A DNA stretch of 64,000 bases, from contig NZ_KB467824.1 in NCBI RefSeq assembly GCF_000344615.1, forward strand, positions 1,763,741 to 1,827,740, given 5' to 3'. The notes under the pieces were generated by a model. That model was not told the DNA's origin and did no database searches. It saw nothing but the letters and a program-made list of their open reading frames with translations. The translations under genes and the position numbers were made by a program. Shown here piece after piece: positions 18,531 through 29,609 of the stretch. Each line of letters starts with the position of its first letter. Positions within the stretch are counted from its first letter, which is position 1. Origin of the DNA: Janthinobacterium sp. CG3 (lineage in GTDB: Bacteria > Pseudomonadota > Gammaproteobacteria > Burkholderiales > Burkholderiaceae_D).

Positions 18531-18935
18531 CTACGCCCGCCCCAGCCGGACGTGGGCGTCGGTGCGCGCCAGGATCTCCTCGGCCTGGAAGGGCTTGGCG
18601 ATGAAGTCGACCGCGCCCAGCGCGAAGCCGCGCACCTTGTCGTCGGTGTCGTGCTGGGCCGACAGGAAGATCACCGGCACGCCGCGCAGCGCGGGCAGCT
18701 CCTTCAGGCGGCGGCACACCTCGAAGCCGTCGATGCCGGGCATGCGCACGTCGAGCAGGATCAGCTCCGGCGGGCGGGCCTGCGCGGTCCACAGCGCCAG
18801 TTCGCCGTTGGGCGCCTGGCGCACCGCGTAGCCGGCCGCCGTCAGCAAGTCGCTCAGCAACTTCAGCGAGGCCGGCGTGTCTTCGACGATCAGCACCTCG
18901 CCTTTGGTATGGGGTTCCGACAAGTCGCGATACAT
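18531..18935 (-). CDS. response-regulator receiver (5' part of a split gene)
   Basis: A 134-residue REC domain. The acidic pocket is in VLIVEDT, the phospho-acceptor Asp in LILLDVRMPG, the Thr/Ser position in VIFLSAQ, and the Lys in FIAKPF. It ends VRLGRA followed by TAG, after which the same frame continues through a linker into PAS-GGDEF-EAL. As it stands it would be a free-standing CheY-like protein. Its partner kinase may be the hybrid kinase encoded directly upstream at 19081-21648, about 145 bases away on the same strand. Confidence 0.85.
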   Translation of the reverse strand: MYRDLSEPHTKGEVLIVEDTPASLKLLSDLLTAAGYAVRQAPNGELALWTAQARPPELILLDVRMPGIDGFEVCRRLKELPALRGVPVIFLSAQHDTDDKVRGFALGAVDFIAKPFQAEEILARTDAHVRLGRA

Positions 18936-19080
18936 GGAGCCGCTCTCTTAGCTTTGTCAATGAATACATTTTAATGCCGTACTGCAAATTATGCGGCATT
19001 TCGGCGCCGGTGTCGCGCCTTTAGCGCTTGCGCGGCGCCGCTGTCGCGCTTGCGCAAGTGCGGGCCGCCGCCGCGCAGGC

Positions 19081-21648
<2,568 letters not shown>

Positions 21649-21833
21649 AGGGGGATCGCCTCATGGCAGCCGCGCTCTACGGGCCGGCGCCGGCCCGCGC
21701 GCGCGCCCTGGCGCGCCCGCGCCGCGCCTGTCGCCTTGTCATCAGTGCTCATCTCCGCCTTCGCTCGTATCGGCCCGCTTGACGCGCGGCGGCCGGTCCG
21801 GCCGCGGCTGTGTCTGGAACATGATAGCGCCGC

Positions 21834-21876
21834 GCGCCCTGGCCGTCCATGCCTGCGGGCATCATTTCCAGGGCGC
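21834..21876. other. hairpin between SulP transporter and kinase genes
   Basis: GCGCCCTGG (21834-21842) pairs with CCAGGGCGC (21868-21876) around an inner stem ATGCC-TGCG-GGCAT. There is no T-run. It lies 20 bases past the transporter stop and may help end that transcript. The rest of 21649-21895 holds no gene. Confidence 0.35.
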
Positions 21877-21895
21877 CCCGGGCTTGTTGCGCGGT

Positions 21896-23536
21896 TTACG
21901 CGCCGTCCTTGTCGAGGTCCTGGCAGGCCAGCGCGGTGCTTAGGTAGACCGGGCCGCGCAGTTCCTGCAACAAGGTGCTGTGCTTGAGCCGGTCCATCAC
22001 CGGCCCCTTCACCTCGGCCAGGTGCAGCGCCACGCCGCGCGCCGCCAGCGCCCGGTTCAGCTCGGCCAGGCCGAACAGCGCGGTGCTGTCGATCTGGTTC
22101 ACCGCCGACAGCACCAGTACCAGGTCGCGGCTGGCCGGGCGCGCGCGCAGCTCTTCTTCGACGCGCACGCAGACGGCGTCGACGTTGCCGAAGAACAGGC
22201 CGGCGTCGATGCGCAGCACCAGGATATGCGGCAGCGTCACGGCGGCGTGGCGCTCGATGTTACGGTAGTGTTCGCTGCCGGGGATGCGCCCGAGCACCGC
22301 GATGTGCGGCCGGCTGGCGCGCCAGATCAGCGCGCCCATCGACAGCAGCACGCCGATGACGACGCCGGCCTCGACGCCCAGCAGCAGCACGCCGGCGCTA
22401 GTCGCCAGCAGCGCCAGCGCGTCGCTGCGGTCGTAGCGCCAGGCGTCGCGCAGCGTGGCCGCGTCGAGCATGCCGGCGACGGCGAAGATGATGGTGGCCG
22501 CCAGCACCGGCAGCGGCAGCAGCGCCAGCCAGCCGGTCGGCGCCACCAGCGCCAGCGCCAGCAGCGCCGCCGTGACGATGCTGGCCAGCGGTGTGTGGGC
22601 GCCGGCCGAGAAGTTCACCGCCGAGCGCGACATGCTGCCGGTGACCGGGAAGCCGCCCGAGACGGCGCTGGCCAGGTTGGCCGCGCCCAGTCCCAGCAGT
22701 TCGCGGTTGGTCAGCAGCTTCTCGCCGCGTTTTTGCGCCAGCGTTTGCGCCGCCGACATGCTCATGAGGAAGACGATGAAGGCGATCAGCAGCGCCGGCG
22801 ACAGCAGCGTGCGCCAGTGCGCCGGCGAGGCCGCCAGGCCCAGCGTGGGCAGGCCGGACGGCACGTGGCCGGTGGTGCGCACGCCGGCGCCGGCCAGGTC
22901 GAACGCGGCCACCAGCGCGGTGGCGCCGATCACCAGCAGCATCGGCGCCATGCGCGCGCCGGTGTCGGCGGCGGCCGCGCCGCAACCGCCGCGGCGCAGC
23001 AGCGCGGCGCCGTAGCGCTTGGCCAGCCACAGCAGCAGCAGGCTGCCCAGGCCGAGCAGCGCGCTGGGGCCGTGCCAGCGCGGCAGGCTGGCGCCCAGCA
23101 GCGCCGGCACTTGGCCGACGACGATGACGATGGCGGCGCCGTTGCTAAAGCCCGAGATCACCGGGCGCGACAGGAAGCTGGCTAGAAAGCCCAGCCGCAG
23201 CACGCCGCACAGCAGCAGCAGCGCGCCGCTGATCAGCGCCAGTTGCGCCGCCAGCGTGAGGTACAGCGCCGAGCCCGGGTCGGCCATCGGCGCCAGCGCG
23301 GCGGCCGTCATCAGCGAGACGATCGCCATCGGTCCGACCGACTGCGTCATGCTGCTGCCGAACAGCGCGTACAACACCGGCGGCAGGATGCTGGCGTAAA
23401 TCCCGGCCACCGGCGGCAAGCCCGCCACCAGCGCGTAGGCCATGCCCTGCGGGATCATCATCATCGCCACCACGACACCGGCCGTGAGGTCGCCGGCAAG
23501 CAGCGCGCGCCGGTATTGCCTGAGCCATAGCAGCAT
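21896..23536 (-). CDS. SulP-family anion transporter with STAS domain
   Basis: A 546-residue inner-membrane protein. The opening (GVVVAMMMIPQGMAYALVAGLPPVAGIYASILPP) matches the SulP signature, then about ten more hydrophobic helices (to about residue 415) and a cytoplasmic STAS domain (about 430-540, with LVLVLSAVNQIDSTALFGL). SulP proteins carry sulfate, bicarbonate or dicarboxylates; the substrate cannot be read from sequence. There is no fused carbonic anhydrase. It is monocistronic, flanked by gaps of about 90 and 250 bases. Confidence 0.9.
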   Translation of the reverse strand: MLLWLRQYRRALLAGDLTAGVVVAMMMIPQGMAYALVAGLPPVAGIYASILPPVLYALFGSSMTQSVGPMAIVSLMTAAALAPMADPGSALYLTLAAQLALISGALLLLCGVLRLGFLASFLSRPVISGFSNGAAIVIVVGQVPALLGASLPRWHGPSALLGLGSLLLLWLAKRYGAALLRRGGCGAAAADTGARMAPMLLVIGATALVAAFDLAGAGVRTTGHVPSGLPTLGLAASPAHWRTLLSPALLIAFIVFLMSMSAAQTLAQKRGEKLLTNRELLGLGAANLASAVSGGFPVTGSMSRSAVNFSAGAHTPLASIVTAALLALALVAPTGWLALLPLPVLAATIIFAVAGMLDAATLRDAWRYDRSDALALLATSAGVLLLGVEAGVVIGVLLSMGALIWRASRPHIAVLGRIPGSEHYRNIERHAAVTLPHILVLRIDAGLFFGNVDAVCVRVEEELRARPASRDLVLVLSAVNQIDSTALFGLAELNRALAARGVALHLAEVKGPVMDRLKHSTLLQELRGPVYLSTALACQDLDKDGA

Positions 23537-23627
23537 GGTCGTGTTCCGTTTTTGAAAGGCGCAAGCCTACCACGCGGCGCGCCACGGCGACAGCCCCGGC
23601 CGGGGCTAAGCGGCAAACGCCTATCCC

Positions 23628-24371
23628 TTATTTGCCGACCTTGCCGGGCAACGTCAGCGTGCCGGACGCGACCTTGAAGACGTCGACGACGCACAGCAAG
23701 GGGCTATGCACGCTCGCGTTGACCCGAAGCGCCGCTGCCACGCCATCGAAAGCGGATTCGGCAACGACACCGATATCGTCGAACGGCACCCGGACTTCAA
23801 GCGTATTGCCTTTGAATACGGGACTGTAGCCCGGGCTATCGATAAGCAGAGGAAGCCCGGGCCAGGTCTTCGGCAGCGCCGGCTTCGCCCCTTCAGGAAT
23901 GTCGATGACTTTGAGAGCCCCCTTGCCGCAGGCATCATCCGTTTGGAGCACCACCCAATGCGAGTGCCACAGATCGCCGTCGTTAGCCAGGTCGCCGTCG
24001 CCATTTTCATCGTACAGTGGGGTATCGTCAAAATCCGGGTGCGAGGTCACGGCAAAGGCAAGTATACCCGCGCCCTTGTCGAACCCGACGACCGACGGAT
24101 CCATGGTAGTTGGCCAAACATACGAAAAAACGCTGCTGCCGGCCAATTTCCCAACCTTGGTGGGATGCGACTTGCCGGCTTTGCCCGATACCGCAATATG
24201 AAAAACCGCCGTGTTTCCTTCCTTGGCGATCCGCGTATGGACGATGTCGAACGAGGCGTTGACACCTTTGGCGGAAGCGGTTTGAATGCCGCCCGCGTGG
24301 CCCTGGTGGGCTTGGGCGGTGCAGACGCAAAGGAACAGCGTTGCGGCGATTACGGGTGTGAAAAATGTCAT
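23628..24371 (-). CDS. periplasmic protein of unknown function
   Basis: A 247-residue protein with a signal peptide (1-21, ending AQAH) and a short His motif (HQGHAG) at the mature N-terminus that could bind metal. It contains one EF-hand-like acidic loop (DENGDGDLANDGD, about 122-134), suggesting Ca2+ binding. The rest is beta-rich with no recognised family. It is the last gene of a three-gene operon with a redoxin and an AhpD-like gene, 30 bases after the redoxin. Codon use is less GC-biased than its neighbours. A role in periplasmic redox or metal stress is a guess from context only. Confidence 0.6.
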   Translation of the reverse strand: MTFFTPVIAATLFLCVCTAQAHQGHAGGIQTASAKGVNASFDIVHTRIAKEGNTAVFHIAVSGKAGKSHPTKVGKLAGSSVFSYVWPTTMDPSVVGFDKGAGILAFAVTSHPDFDDTPLYDENGDGDLANDGDLWHSHWVVLQTDDACGKGALKVIDIPEGAKPALPKTWPGLPLLIDSPGYSPVFKGNTLEVRVPFDDIGVVAESAFDGVAAALRVNASVHSPLLCVVDVFKVASGTLTLPGKVGK

Positions 24372-24401
24372 GTATTCTCCTATTCGGTGGGTTTGATGTG
24401 A

Positions 24402-24917
24402 TTAAAGCCGGCAAGCGCCATCGTCGCAGTGAGGGCCATCGGCCGTCTCGGCGACTAGTTGAGCGACGAGGGCGCCGATCCGCATGTCGTCGGCGATGCC
24501 GAAGATCTTCTGGCGCAGCACGCCGCTTCGATCAAACAGGAGCAGCGTCGGCGTGCCGCGCAACTGATACCTGTCCATCGTCTGCGGCACCGGCCCCTTA
24601 TCCGACGGCCGGTCTATACCGATCGGAAAATCGATCCGGTATTCGTGGATGAACACCCCCAGTGCCGCAGGGGTCATCACGGCATGATGTTCGAAAACGG
24701 TATGCAGACCCAACACTTCGACGTCGTCCCGCGCAAAGGTTTCCCGTACCTTCTTGGCCTGGGGAATACCGTGCGACACACAAGCCGGGCACAACATCTG
24801 GAACGCATACACCGCCACGACCTTGCCGCGCAAGGCGGCAAGGCTGACCGGGCCGTGGGCGTTGAGCCAGGCCGCCACCTCGAATTCCGGCGCGGCGTTC
24901 ACGCTGAGCGGGATCAT
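24402..24917 (-). CDS. thioredoxin-fold (TlpA/AhpC-TSA-like) redoxin
   Basis: A 171-residue thioredoxin-fold protein. It has the strand-plus-active-site segment VVAVYAFQMLCPACVSHGIP, where the CxxC (Cys-Pro-Ala-Cys) sits at about 43-46, and the cis-Pro segment LRGTPTLLLFDRSG. A C-terminal HCDDGACRL carries two more Cys that may resolve disulfides or bind metal. No signal peptide is seen, so it should be cytosolic, unlike classical TlpA. Its ATG overlaps the preceding AhpD-like stop by 4 bases, so they are translated together. Confidence 0.8.
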   Translation of the reverse strand: MIPLSVNAAPEFEVAAWLNAHGPVSLAALRGKVVAVYAFQMLCPACVSHGIPQAKKVRETFARDDVEVLGLHTVFEHHAVMTPAALGVFIHEYRIDFPIGIDRPSDKGPVPQTMDRYQLRGTPTLLLFDRSGVLRQKIFGIADDMRIGALVAQLVAETADGPHCDDGACRL

Positions 24918-25207
24918 TTGGCGCGCAGCGTCACGTGTGGAAAGTCGAGCGGAACGGCGAAGGCGACGTTCACATAGTTGGTGAACAGGTTCAGCGCGAT
25001 ATGTCCCATCATTTCCATGACGTCGCCATCCGTGAAACCGACGTTGCGAAGCGACTCGACGTCGGCGCCCTGGATCCGCGCCGCGGGGGAATTGGCAACG
25101 GCCCGGAACATGTTCGGCGTCGCGCCGAACGCGGCGTGGACTTGCTCAAGCAATGGACGCGCTTCGGCGCGTGCGCCGTCCTGGGTCAGAAGTTCAATGC
25201 GGGACAT
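24914..25207 (-). CDS. AhpD/CMD-family protein with internal deletion
   Basis: A 97-residue protein whose two ends match a carboxymuconolactone-decarboxylase/AhpD-like family normally near 180 residues. The start (MSRIELL...LLEQVHAAFGATPNMFRAVANSPAA) joins directly to the normal C-terminal part (VESLRNVGFTDGDVMEMMGHIALNLFTNYVN). The middle 80 or so residues, which carry the CxxC and the catalytic His, are missing without loss of frame. It cannot act as a peroxidase by the known mechanism. It is still in an operon, overlapping the redoxin gene by 4 bases, so it may be a decayed gene kept for coupling or a repurposed binding protein. Confidence 0.65.
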   Translation of the reverse strand: MSRIELLTQDGARAEARPLLEQVHAAFGATPNMFRAVANSPAARIQGADVESLRNVGFTDGDVMEMMGHIALNLFTNYVNVAFAVPLDFPHVTLRAK

Positions 25208-25269
25208 AATTTTTCCTTTTTAAATGGCCGGAGACAAAATGAGGAGAGCGGCCACGTCGCCCCATAAAA

Positions 25270-25280
25270 TAGGAGTCCTA
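25270..25280. promoter_or_regulatory. palindrome TAGGAGTCCTA, candidate MarR operator
   Basis: A perfect 11-base palindrome lies 63 bases upstream of the AhpD-like gene and just past the MarR stop, in an AT-rich promoter stretch. Its right half (GAGTCCTA) recurs upstream of the MarR gene, suggesting that one regulator controls both. Confidence 0.4.
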
Positions 25281-25301
25281 ACTATATAGCGCAAAAAAAA
25301 A

Positions 25302-25955
25302 TCAGGCGAACACGTCCCAATTGCGGCGCTCAGCCGCCGCATCCGTGGGTAGATGCTCCGCGCAATCAATTCTTAAAAACGCGATGGGCAACGGCGCCTT
25401 GACGAGGGCGCAGTGATGCGGCGCCGGGGCGCCTGGATAGACGTTAGGCTCAAAGTAACGGCACGACAGGCAAGCGCGCAATGCGGGAAAGCGTTCACTC
25501 TTTTGTAACTGCGCAATCAACTTGAACAGCCCCACCAGCAGTTGGCCCTGCACTTCGGCATCCAGTGCGGCGGCGGCATCGTCCGCAAAACTGACGGCCG
25601 TCGTCATTCTCTCGACCAGACCTTTCCCCTGCTCGGTCAGCCAGAGCGCACTTGCACGACCGTCGTCTTCGGCGCGGGCCTTCCTCACCAATCCTTTCTT
25701 CTCCAACGCGGCGACGGAATCGCTGGCGCTAGCGGCGGAAACGGATAACTGGGCGGCAAGCCAGGAAAGACGCACGCCCTGCGTGCGCCCATTCAACAGT
25801 TGCAAAATTTCGGCTTGGGCCGGATTGAGATTCTCGGCGGTCGCAAATTCCCACATTCCCGCCCGCAACACACTGGAGACGCGGCTAATCGCGGCAATGA
25901 TGCGGGCCGAAATGTCCGGCGTGCCGTCCCAAGGGGTTTCAGGTTTGATGTCCAT
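25302..25955 (-). CDS. MarR-family regulator with C-terminal Cys cluster
   Basis: A 217-residue winged-helix repressor. The MarR core (about 15-145) has the recognition region VRLSWLAAQLSVSAASASDSVAALEKKGLV and the wing KARAEDDGRASALWLTEQG. It is followed by a C-terminal extension with CLSCRYF, HHCALV and RIDCAEH, four Cys (CxxC, then two single) that could bind iron-sulfur or zinc. That makes it a plausible redox or metal sensor for the redoxin operon it precedes (94-base gap). A GAGTCCTA element lies 35 bases upstream of its own start. Confidence 0.85.
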   Translation of the reverse strand: MDIKPETPWDGTPDISARIIAAISRVSSVLRAGMWEFATAENLNPAQAEILQLLNGRTQGVRLSWLAAQLSVSAASASDSVAALEKKGLVRKARAEDDGRASALWLTEQGKGLVERMTTAVSFADDAAAALDAEVQGQLLVGLFKLIAQLQKSERFPALRACLSCRYFEPNVYPGAPAPHHCALVKAPLPIAFLRIDCAEHLPTDAAAERRNWDVFA

Positions 25956-25989
25956 GGCCGCATCATAGCACGGCCGAGCAATTAATCAA

Positions 25990-25997
25990 GAGTCCTA
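25990..25997. promoter_or_regulatory. second GAGTCCTA element, upstream of the MarR gene
   Basis: GAGTCCTA followed by CGTA mirrors GAGTCCTA-ACTA at 25273-25284. It lies where an autoregulatory operator would be expected, in the AT-rich region before the MarR gene. The remainder of 25956-26138 shows no gene. Confidence 0.35.
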
Positions 25998-26138
25998 CGT
26001 AATTTTATCGCATCAACGGCATCTGGCCTATTCGCGCGAGAACGGCATGCCTCAGGCTGCCACCGTCGCGTTGGCGGTGCCAATGGCCGCGCACCAGCAG
26101 GCGCTGTGGTGCCCGTACCATGCCGCCGCCGGCGACGC

Positions 26139-27617
26139 TTACGGCGCGGCCAGTTGCACGCGGTTGCGGCCGCCGTTTCTGGCCTGCTCCAGCGCCCCGG
26201 CCAGGCGCGCCAGCAAGGCCCCGCCGTCCTCCTCGCCGCGCAATTCGGCCACGCCGACGCTAATGGTAGCGCCCTCGCCGCCCGGCATCTGCGCCGCCGT
26301 CGCGGCGGCGCGGATTTTTTCGGCCATGGCGGCCGCGCCGGGCGCCTCGGTGTGCGGCGCCAGGACCAGGAAGGTGGCCGCGCCGACGCGGGCCAGCGCG
26401 TCGGCGCCGCGCAGCGTCGCCTGGGTCGCTTCGGCCAGCGCCTTCAGCGCCAGCTCGGCGTGCGGGCGGCCGTGGCGCGCGGTAATGTCGTCGAAGCCGT
26501 CGAGTTCGAAGCTGATCAGGCTCAGCGGCACGACGTAGCGGCGCGCCCGGCCGATCTCCCGCGCCAGCCAAAACTCGCCCTGGCGCGCGTTGCCCGCGCC
26601 GGTCAGCGGATCGGTACCACTGGCTTGCTCCAATTGCCCGTGCAACTCGTCGTTGCGGCGTTTCAGCTCGCCCATCGCCAGCCCAAAGTTGATCAACTGC
26701 GCCAGGCTGGCGAAGCAGGCGAACTGCTCGCGCGAAAACGGCATGCGCCGGTCGAACATCAGGCACAGCGCGCCCTGCGCGGCGGCGCCGGCGTCGGGCG
26801 CCAGCGGCAGCCCCAGCACCATCTGCACGTCCTTGTCGTACAGGCTCACCGCCAGCTCCGGGTCGCCGCACTTTTCCGGCGCGTCCAGCAGCGCCAGCGC
26901 GCCGTTGGCGGCCGCCAGCAACGGCGGGAAGAGCTCGCGCAGCGGCGACTGCAGCAAGCGGTCGCCGCGCTGCAGCAGGCGGCGCAGGTCGAGGTGGTTG
27001 CGCGACTCCTGCGCCAGCAGTTGCAGGTCGCCGCGCGCGCGCAGCTGGAACAACGCGCTGTGGCGCACGCCGGGGAAGGCGCACAGCGCCAGGCAGATCT
27101 GTTCGGCCACCCGCGACGGGTCGGCCGCGTCGGCCAGCACGCGCTGCACGCTGCGCTGGATCGCCAGCAGCTCGCGCAGCTCTTTTTCCTTGGTCTGCAA
27201 CTGGAACTGGATCAGTTCCGGCCCCGGCGCGCGCTCGATTTGCTGCAGCGCCTGCCGCACGCACTGTTGCAATTCGCTGCCGTTGGCCGGCGTGATCAGG
27301 TATTGCAGCGGCCCGTAGGCCATCAGCTCCGGGATCCAGGCGGCGCCCGCGAACGGGCACAGCAACAGGGTCGGCGCGCCGCCGCGACTACGCACCAGCT
27401 CGCCGACGCCGGCCAGGTCGGCCGCGCGGTCGAGCTGGCCGACGTCGACCACCAGCAGGTCGACGCGGCGCCGTACCAGCTCGGCCGCGCCCTCGCCGGC
27501 GCTGTCGCACAGGCACAGGCGTTCGAACAGCTCGCCGCACTCGCGCTGGAACTCGGCGCGACGCGCGCCGTCGGGGTGCACAAACATCGCCACGTTTTTC
27601 GGCTGCCACTGCGCCAT
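26139..27617 (-). CDS. REC-like/GAF/degenerate GGDEF protein
   Basis: A 492-residue cytosolic protein. The N-terminal 120 residues resemble a receiver (VDLLVVDVGQL), followed by a helical linker, a GAF-like domain (about 160-320) and a GGDEF-fold domain (about 330-490; GTDPLTGAGNARQ marks its start). The GGDEF signature is replaced by RVGAATF, losing the metal- and substrate-binding residues, so it should not make c-di-GMP. It may sense nucleotides or signals allosterically. GGGAGG precedes the ATG at 27617. Confidence 0.8.
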   Translation of the reverse strand: MAQWQPKNVAMFVHPDGARRAEFQRECGELFERLCLCDSAGEGAAELVRRRVDLLVVDVGQLDRAADLAGVGELVRSRGGAPTLLLCPFAGAAWIPELMAYGPLQYLITPANGSELQQCVRQALQQIERAPGPELIQFQLQTKEKELRELLAIQRSVQRVLADAADPSRVAEQICLALCAFPGVRHSALFQLRARGDLQLLAQESRNHLDLRRLLQRGDRLLQSPLRELFPPLLAAANGALALLDAPEKCGDPELAVSLYDKDVQMVLGLPLAPDAGAAAQGALCLMFDRRMPFSREQFACFASLAQLINFGLAMGELKRRNDELHGQLEQASGTDPLTGAGNARQGEFWLAREIGRARRYVVPLSLISFELDGFDDITARHGRPHAELALKALAEATQATLRGADALARVGAATFLVLAPHTEAPGAAAMAEKIRAAATAAQMPGGEGATISVGVAELRGEEDGGALLARLAGALEQARNGGRNRVQLAAP

Positions 27618-27776
27618 GATGCCTCCCTATCAATGTTTTACCGCCATGCCCGTAGTGTGCCATAAGTACAAAAAAAACAAGGCTCTAGCGCGTCATTATT
27701 TGCGCTTTGTGAGGAAGCGCACCGTCCGTTCGGCGCTCTAGGCCAATACTGGACCCCTCAGTCCAAGGAGAACGAG

Positions 27777-28781
27777 ATGAGCACATCGGAGAACAAGACG
27801 CCCGACGCGGCCGCCAACAAGCAGCGCGCGGTGCAGCACGAACAGGACAGCCGCGACGCCCAGGCCCAAGCGCAGACGCGCCAGGGCGGACGCGAGCGCG
27901 CCAGGGCGCCGGTGCAAACCGGCGTGCGCGACTACCCGACCGGGCCGCTGCCGGCGCAGCACCTCGACAAACCCGGCATCGAGGCGCAGATGCAGCTGCG
28001 GCCGCAGTTCCTGGCGCCCGACTACTGCGGCAGCGGCAAGCTGACCGGCCAGGTGGCGGTGATCACCGGCGGCGACTCCGGCATCGGCCGCGCGGTGGCG
28101 GTACTGTACGCGCGCGAGGGCGCCGACGTCGCCATCATCTACCTCAACGAGCACGAGGACGCCAACGAGACCAAGCGCTACGTGGAGGCCGAGGGCCAAA
28201 GCTGCCTGTTGCTCGCCGGCGACGTGCGCGATCCGCAGTTTTGCCACAACGCCTGCGCCCAGGCGGCCGCGACGTTCGGGCGCATCGACATCCTGGTCAA
28301 CAACGCCGCCTTCCAGGAGCACGCCGAGTCGCTGCTGGAACTGAGCGAGGAGCGCTTCGACCTGACCATGAAGACCAACGTCTACGGCTACTTCCACATG
28401 GCCAAGGCGGTGCTGCCGCACCTCAAGCGCGGCGCGGCCATCATCAACACCGGCTCGGTGACGGGGCTGAAGGGGTCGAAGAAGCTGCTCGACTATTCGA
28501 CGACGAAGGGGGCGATCCACGCGTTCACGATGTCGCTGGCGGCCAACCTGATCGACCAGGGCATCCGCGTCAACGCCATCGCGCCGGGGCCGGTGTGGAC
28601 GCCGCTGAATCCGGCCGACCAGAGCGCCGAGAAGATCGCCAAGTTCGGCCAGGACACCAGCATGCACCGTCCGGCCCAGCCGGAGGAGCTGTCGCCGGCC
28701 TACGTTTTTCTGGCCTCGGCGGCCTGTTCCAGCTATATCACCGGCATCGTGCTGCCGATTACCGGCAGCATCGGGGAGTAG
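27777..28781 (+). CDS. SDR-family oxidoreductase (YghA-like)
   Basis: A 334-residue short-chain dehydrogenase. It has a 60-residue hydrophilic, Gln/Ala/Arg-rich N-terminal extension, the NAD(P)-binding TGGDSGIGRA (about 99-108), NNAA, and the catalytic Ser/Tyr/Lys in INTGSVTG and YSTTKGA. The extended type is often annotated as glucose/ribitol dehydrogenase or YghA and occurs with stress genes. A GGAGAACGAG ribosome site precedes the ATG. Its stop is 3 bases before the Ku gene, so they form an operon. Confidence 0.9.
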   Translation: MSTSENKTPDAAANKQRAVQHEQDSRDAQAQAQTRQGGRERARAPVQTGVRDYPTGPLPAQHLDKPGIEAQMQLRPQFLAPDYCGSGKLTGQVAVITGGDSGIGRAVAVLYAREGADVAIIYLNEHEDANETKRYVEAEGQSCLLLAGDVRDPQFCHNACAQAAATFGRIDILVNNAAFQEHAESLLELSEERFDLTMKTNVYGYFHMAKAVLPHLKRGAAIINTGSVTGLKGSKKLLDYSTTKGAIHAFTMSLAANLIDQGIRVNAIAPGPVWTPLNPADQSAEKIAKFGQDTSMHRPAQPEELSPAYVFLASAACSSYITGIVLPITGSIGE

Positions 28782-28784
28782 CGC

Positions 28785-29609
28785 GTGGCCCGCACGCTGT
28801 GGAAGGGCGCGATCAGCTTCGGCCTGGTACACATCCCGGTCGAGCTGTACTCGGCCGTCAAGGAGAACGAACTCGACCTGACGATGCTGGACCGGCGCGA
28901 CTTCGCCCCGGTCGGCTTCAAGCGCTATAACAAGCAGAGCGGCCAGGAGGTCGGCTGGGACAACATCGTCAAAGGTTACGAGTATAGCGAGGGCGAATTC
29001 GTCGTGCTGTCGGACGAGGATTTGAAGCGCGCCAACATCGAGGCCACCCAGACCATCGACATCCTGGCCTTCGTCCACGCCGAGGAGGTGCCGCTGATTT
29101 ACTACGAGCATCCGTACTACCTGGCGCCGTCGCGCGGCGGCGACAAGGTGTATGCGCTGCTGCGCGAGACGCTGCGCCGGGGCGGCAAGATCGGCATCGC
29201 CAACGTTGTCATGCGCACCAAACAGCACCTGTGCGCGCTGGTGTGCATCGGCGAGGCGATCGTCCTCAACACGCTGCGCTACCATGACGAGATCCGCGCC
29301 GCCGACGAGCTGAAGCTGCCGGCGGCGACGTCGAAGGCGGCCGGCATTTCCGACAAGGAGCTGCAGATGGCGCTGTCGCTGGTGGACGGCATGACCGAGG
29401 CCTGGCAGCCGGAGCAATATCGCGACACTTACCGGGAAGACATTCTGGCGCTGGTGGAGCGCAAGATCGCGGCCAAACAAACCAAAACGATCACGGCGGC
29501 GGCGCCGGCGAAACGCCAGGCCGGCTCCGGCAACGTTATCGACCTGGTCGCGCTGCTGCAGCAAAGCCTGGGCAAGAAGGCGGGCGCGGCGCGCGCGCGG
29601 CGATGGTGA
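28785..29609 (+). CDS. ku: Ku, non-homologous end-joining protein
   Basis: A 274-residue bacterial Ku that binds DNA ends and recruits LigD. It starts with GTG as MARTLWKGAISFGLVHIPV, and the core beta-barrel and bridge (DILAFVHAEEVPLIYYEHPYYLAP) are intact. Ku usually ends in a Lys/Ala/Pro-rich tail that binds DNA. Here the frame stops at 29609 after ARARRW, but such a tail is encoded in the +1 frame directly after (to 29718). A single-base slip in a GC-repeat (29590-29600) would explain it. LigD is encoded nearby on the opposite strand. Confidence 0.95.
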   Translation: MARTLWKGAISFGLVHIPVELYSAVKENELDLTMLDRRDFAPVGFKRYNKQSGQEVGWDNIVKGYEYSEGEFVVLSDEDLKRANIEATQTIDILAFVHAEEVPLIYYEHPYYLAPSRGGDKVYALLRETLRRGGKIGIANVVMRTKQHLCALVCIGEAIVLNTLRYHDEIRAADELKLPAATSKAAGISDKELQMALSLVDGMTEAWQPEQYRDTYREDILALVERKIAAKQTKTITAAAPAKRQAGSGNVIDLVALLQQSLGKKAGAARARRW

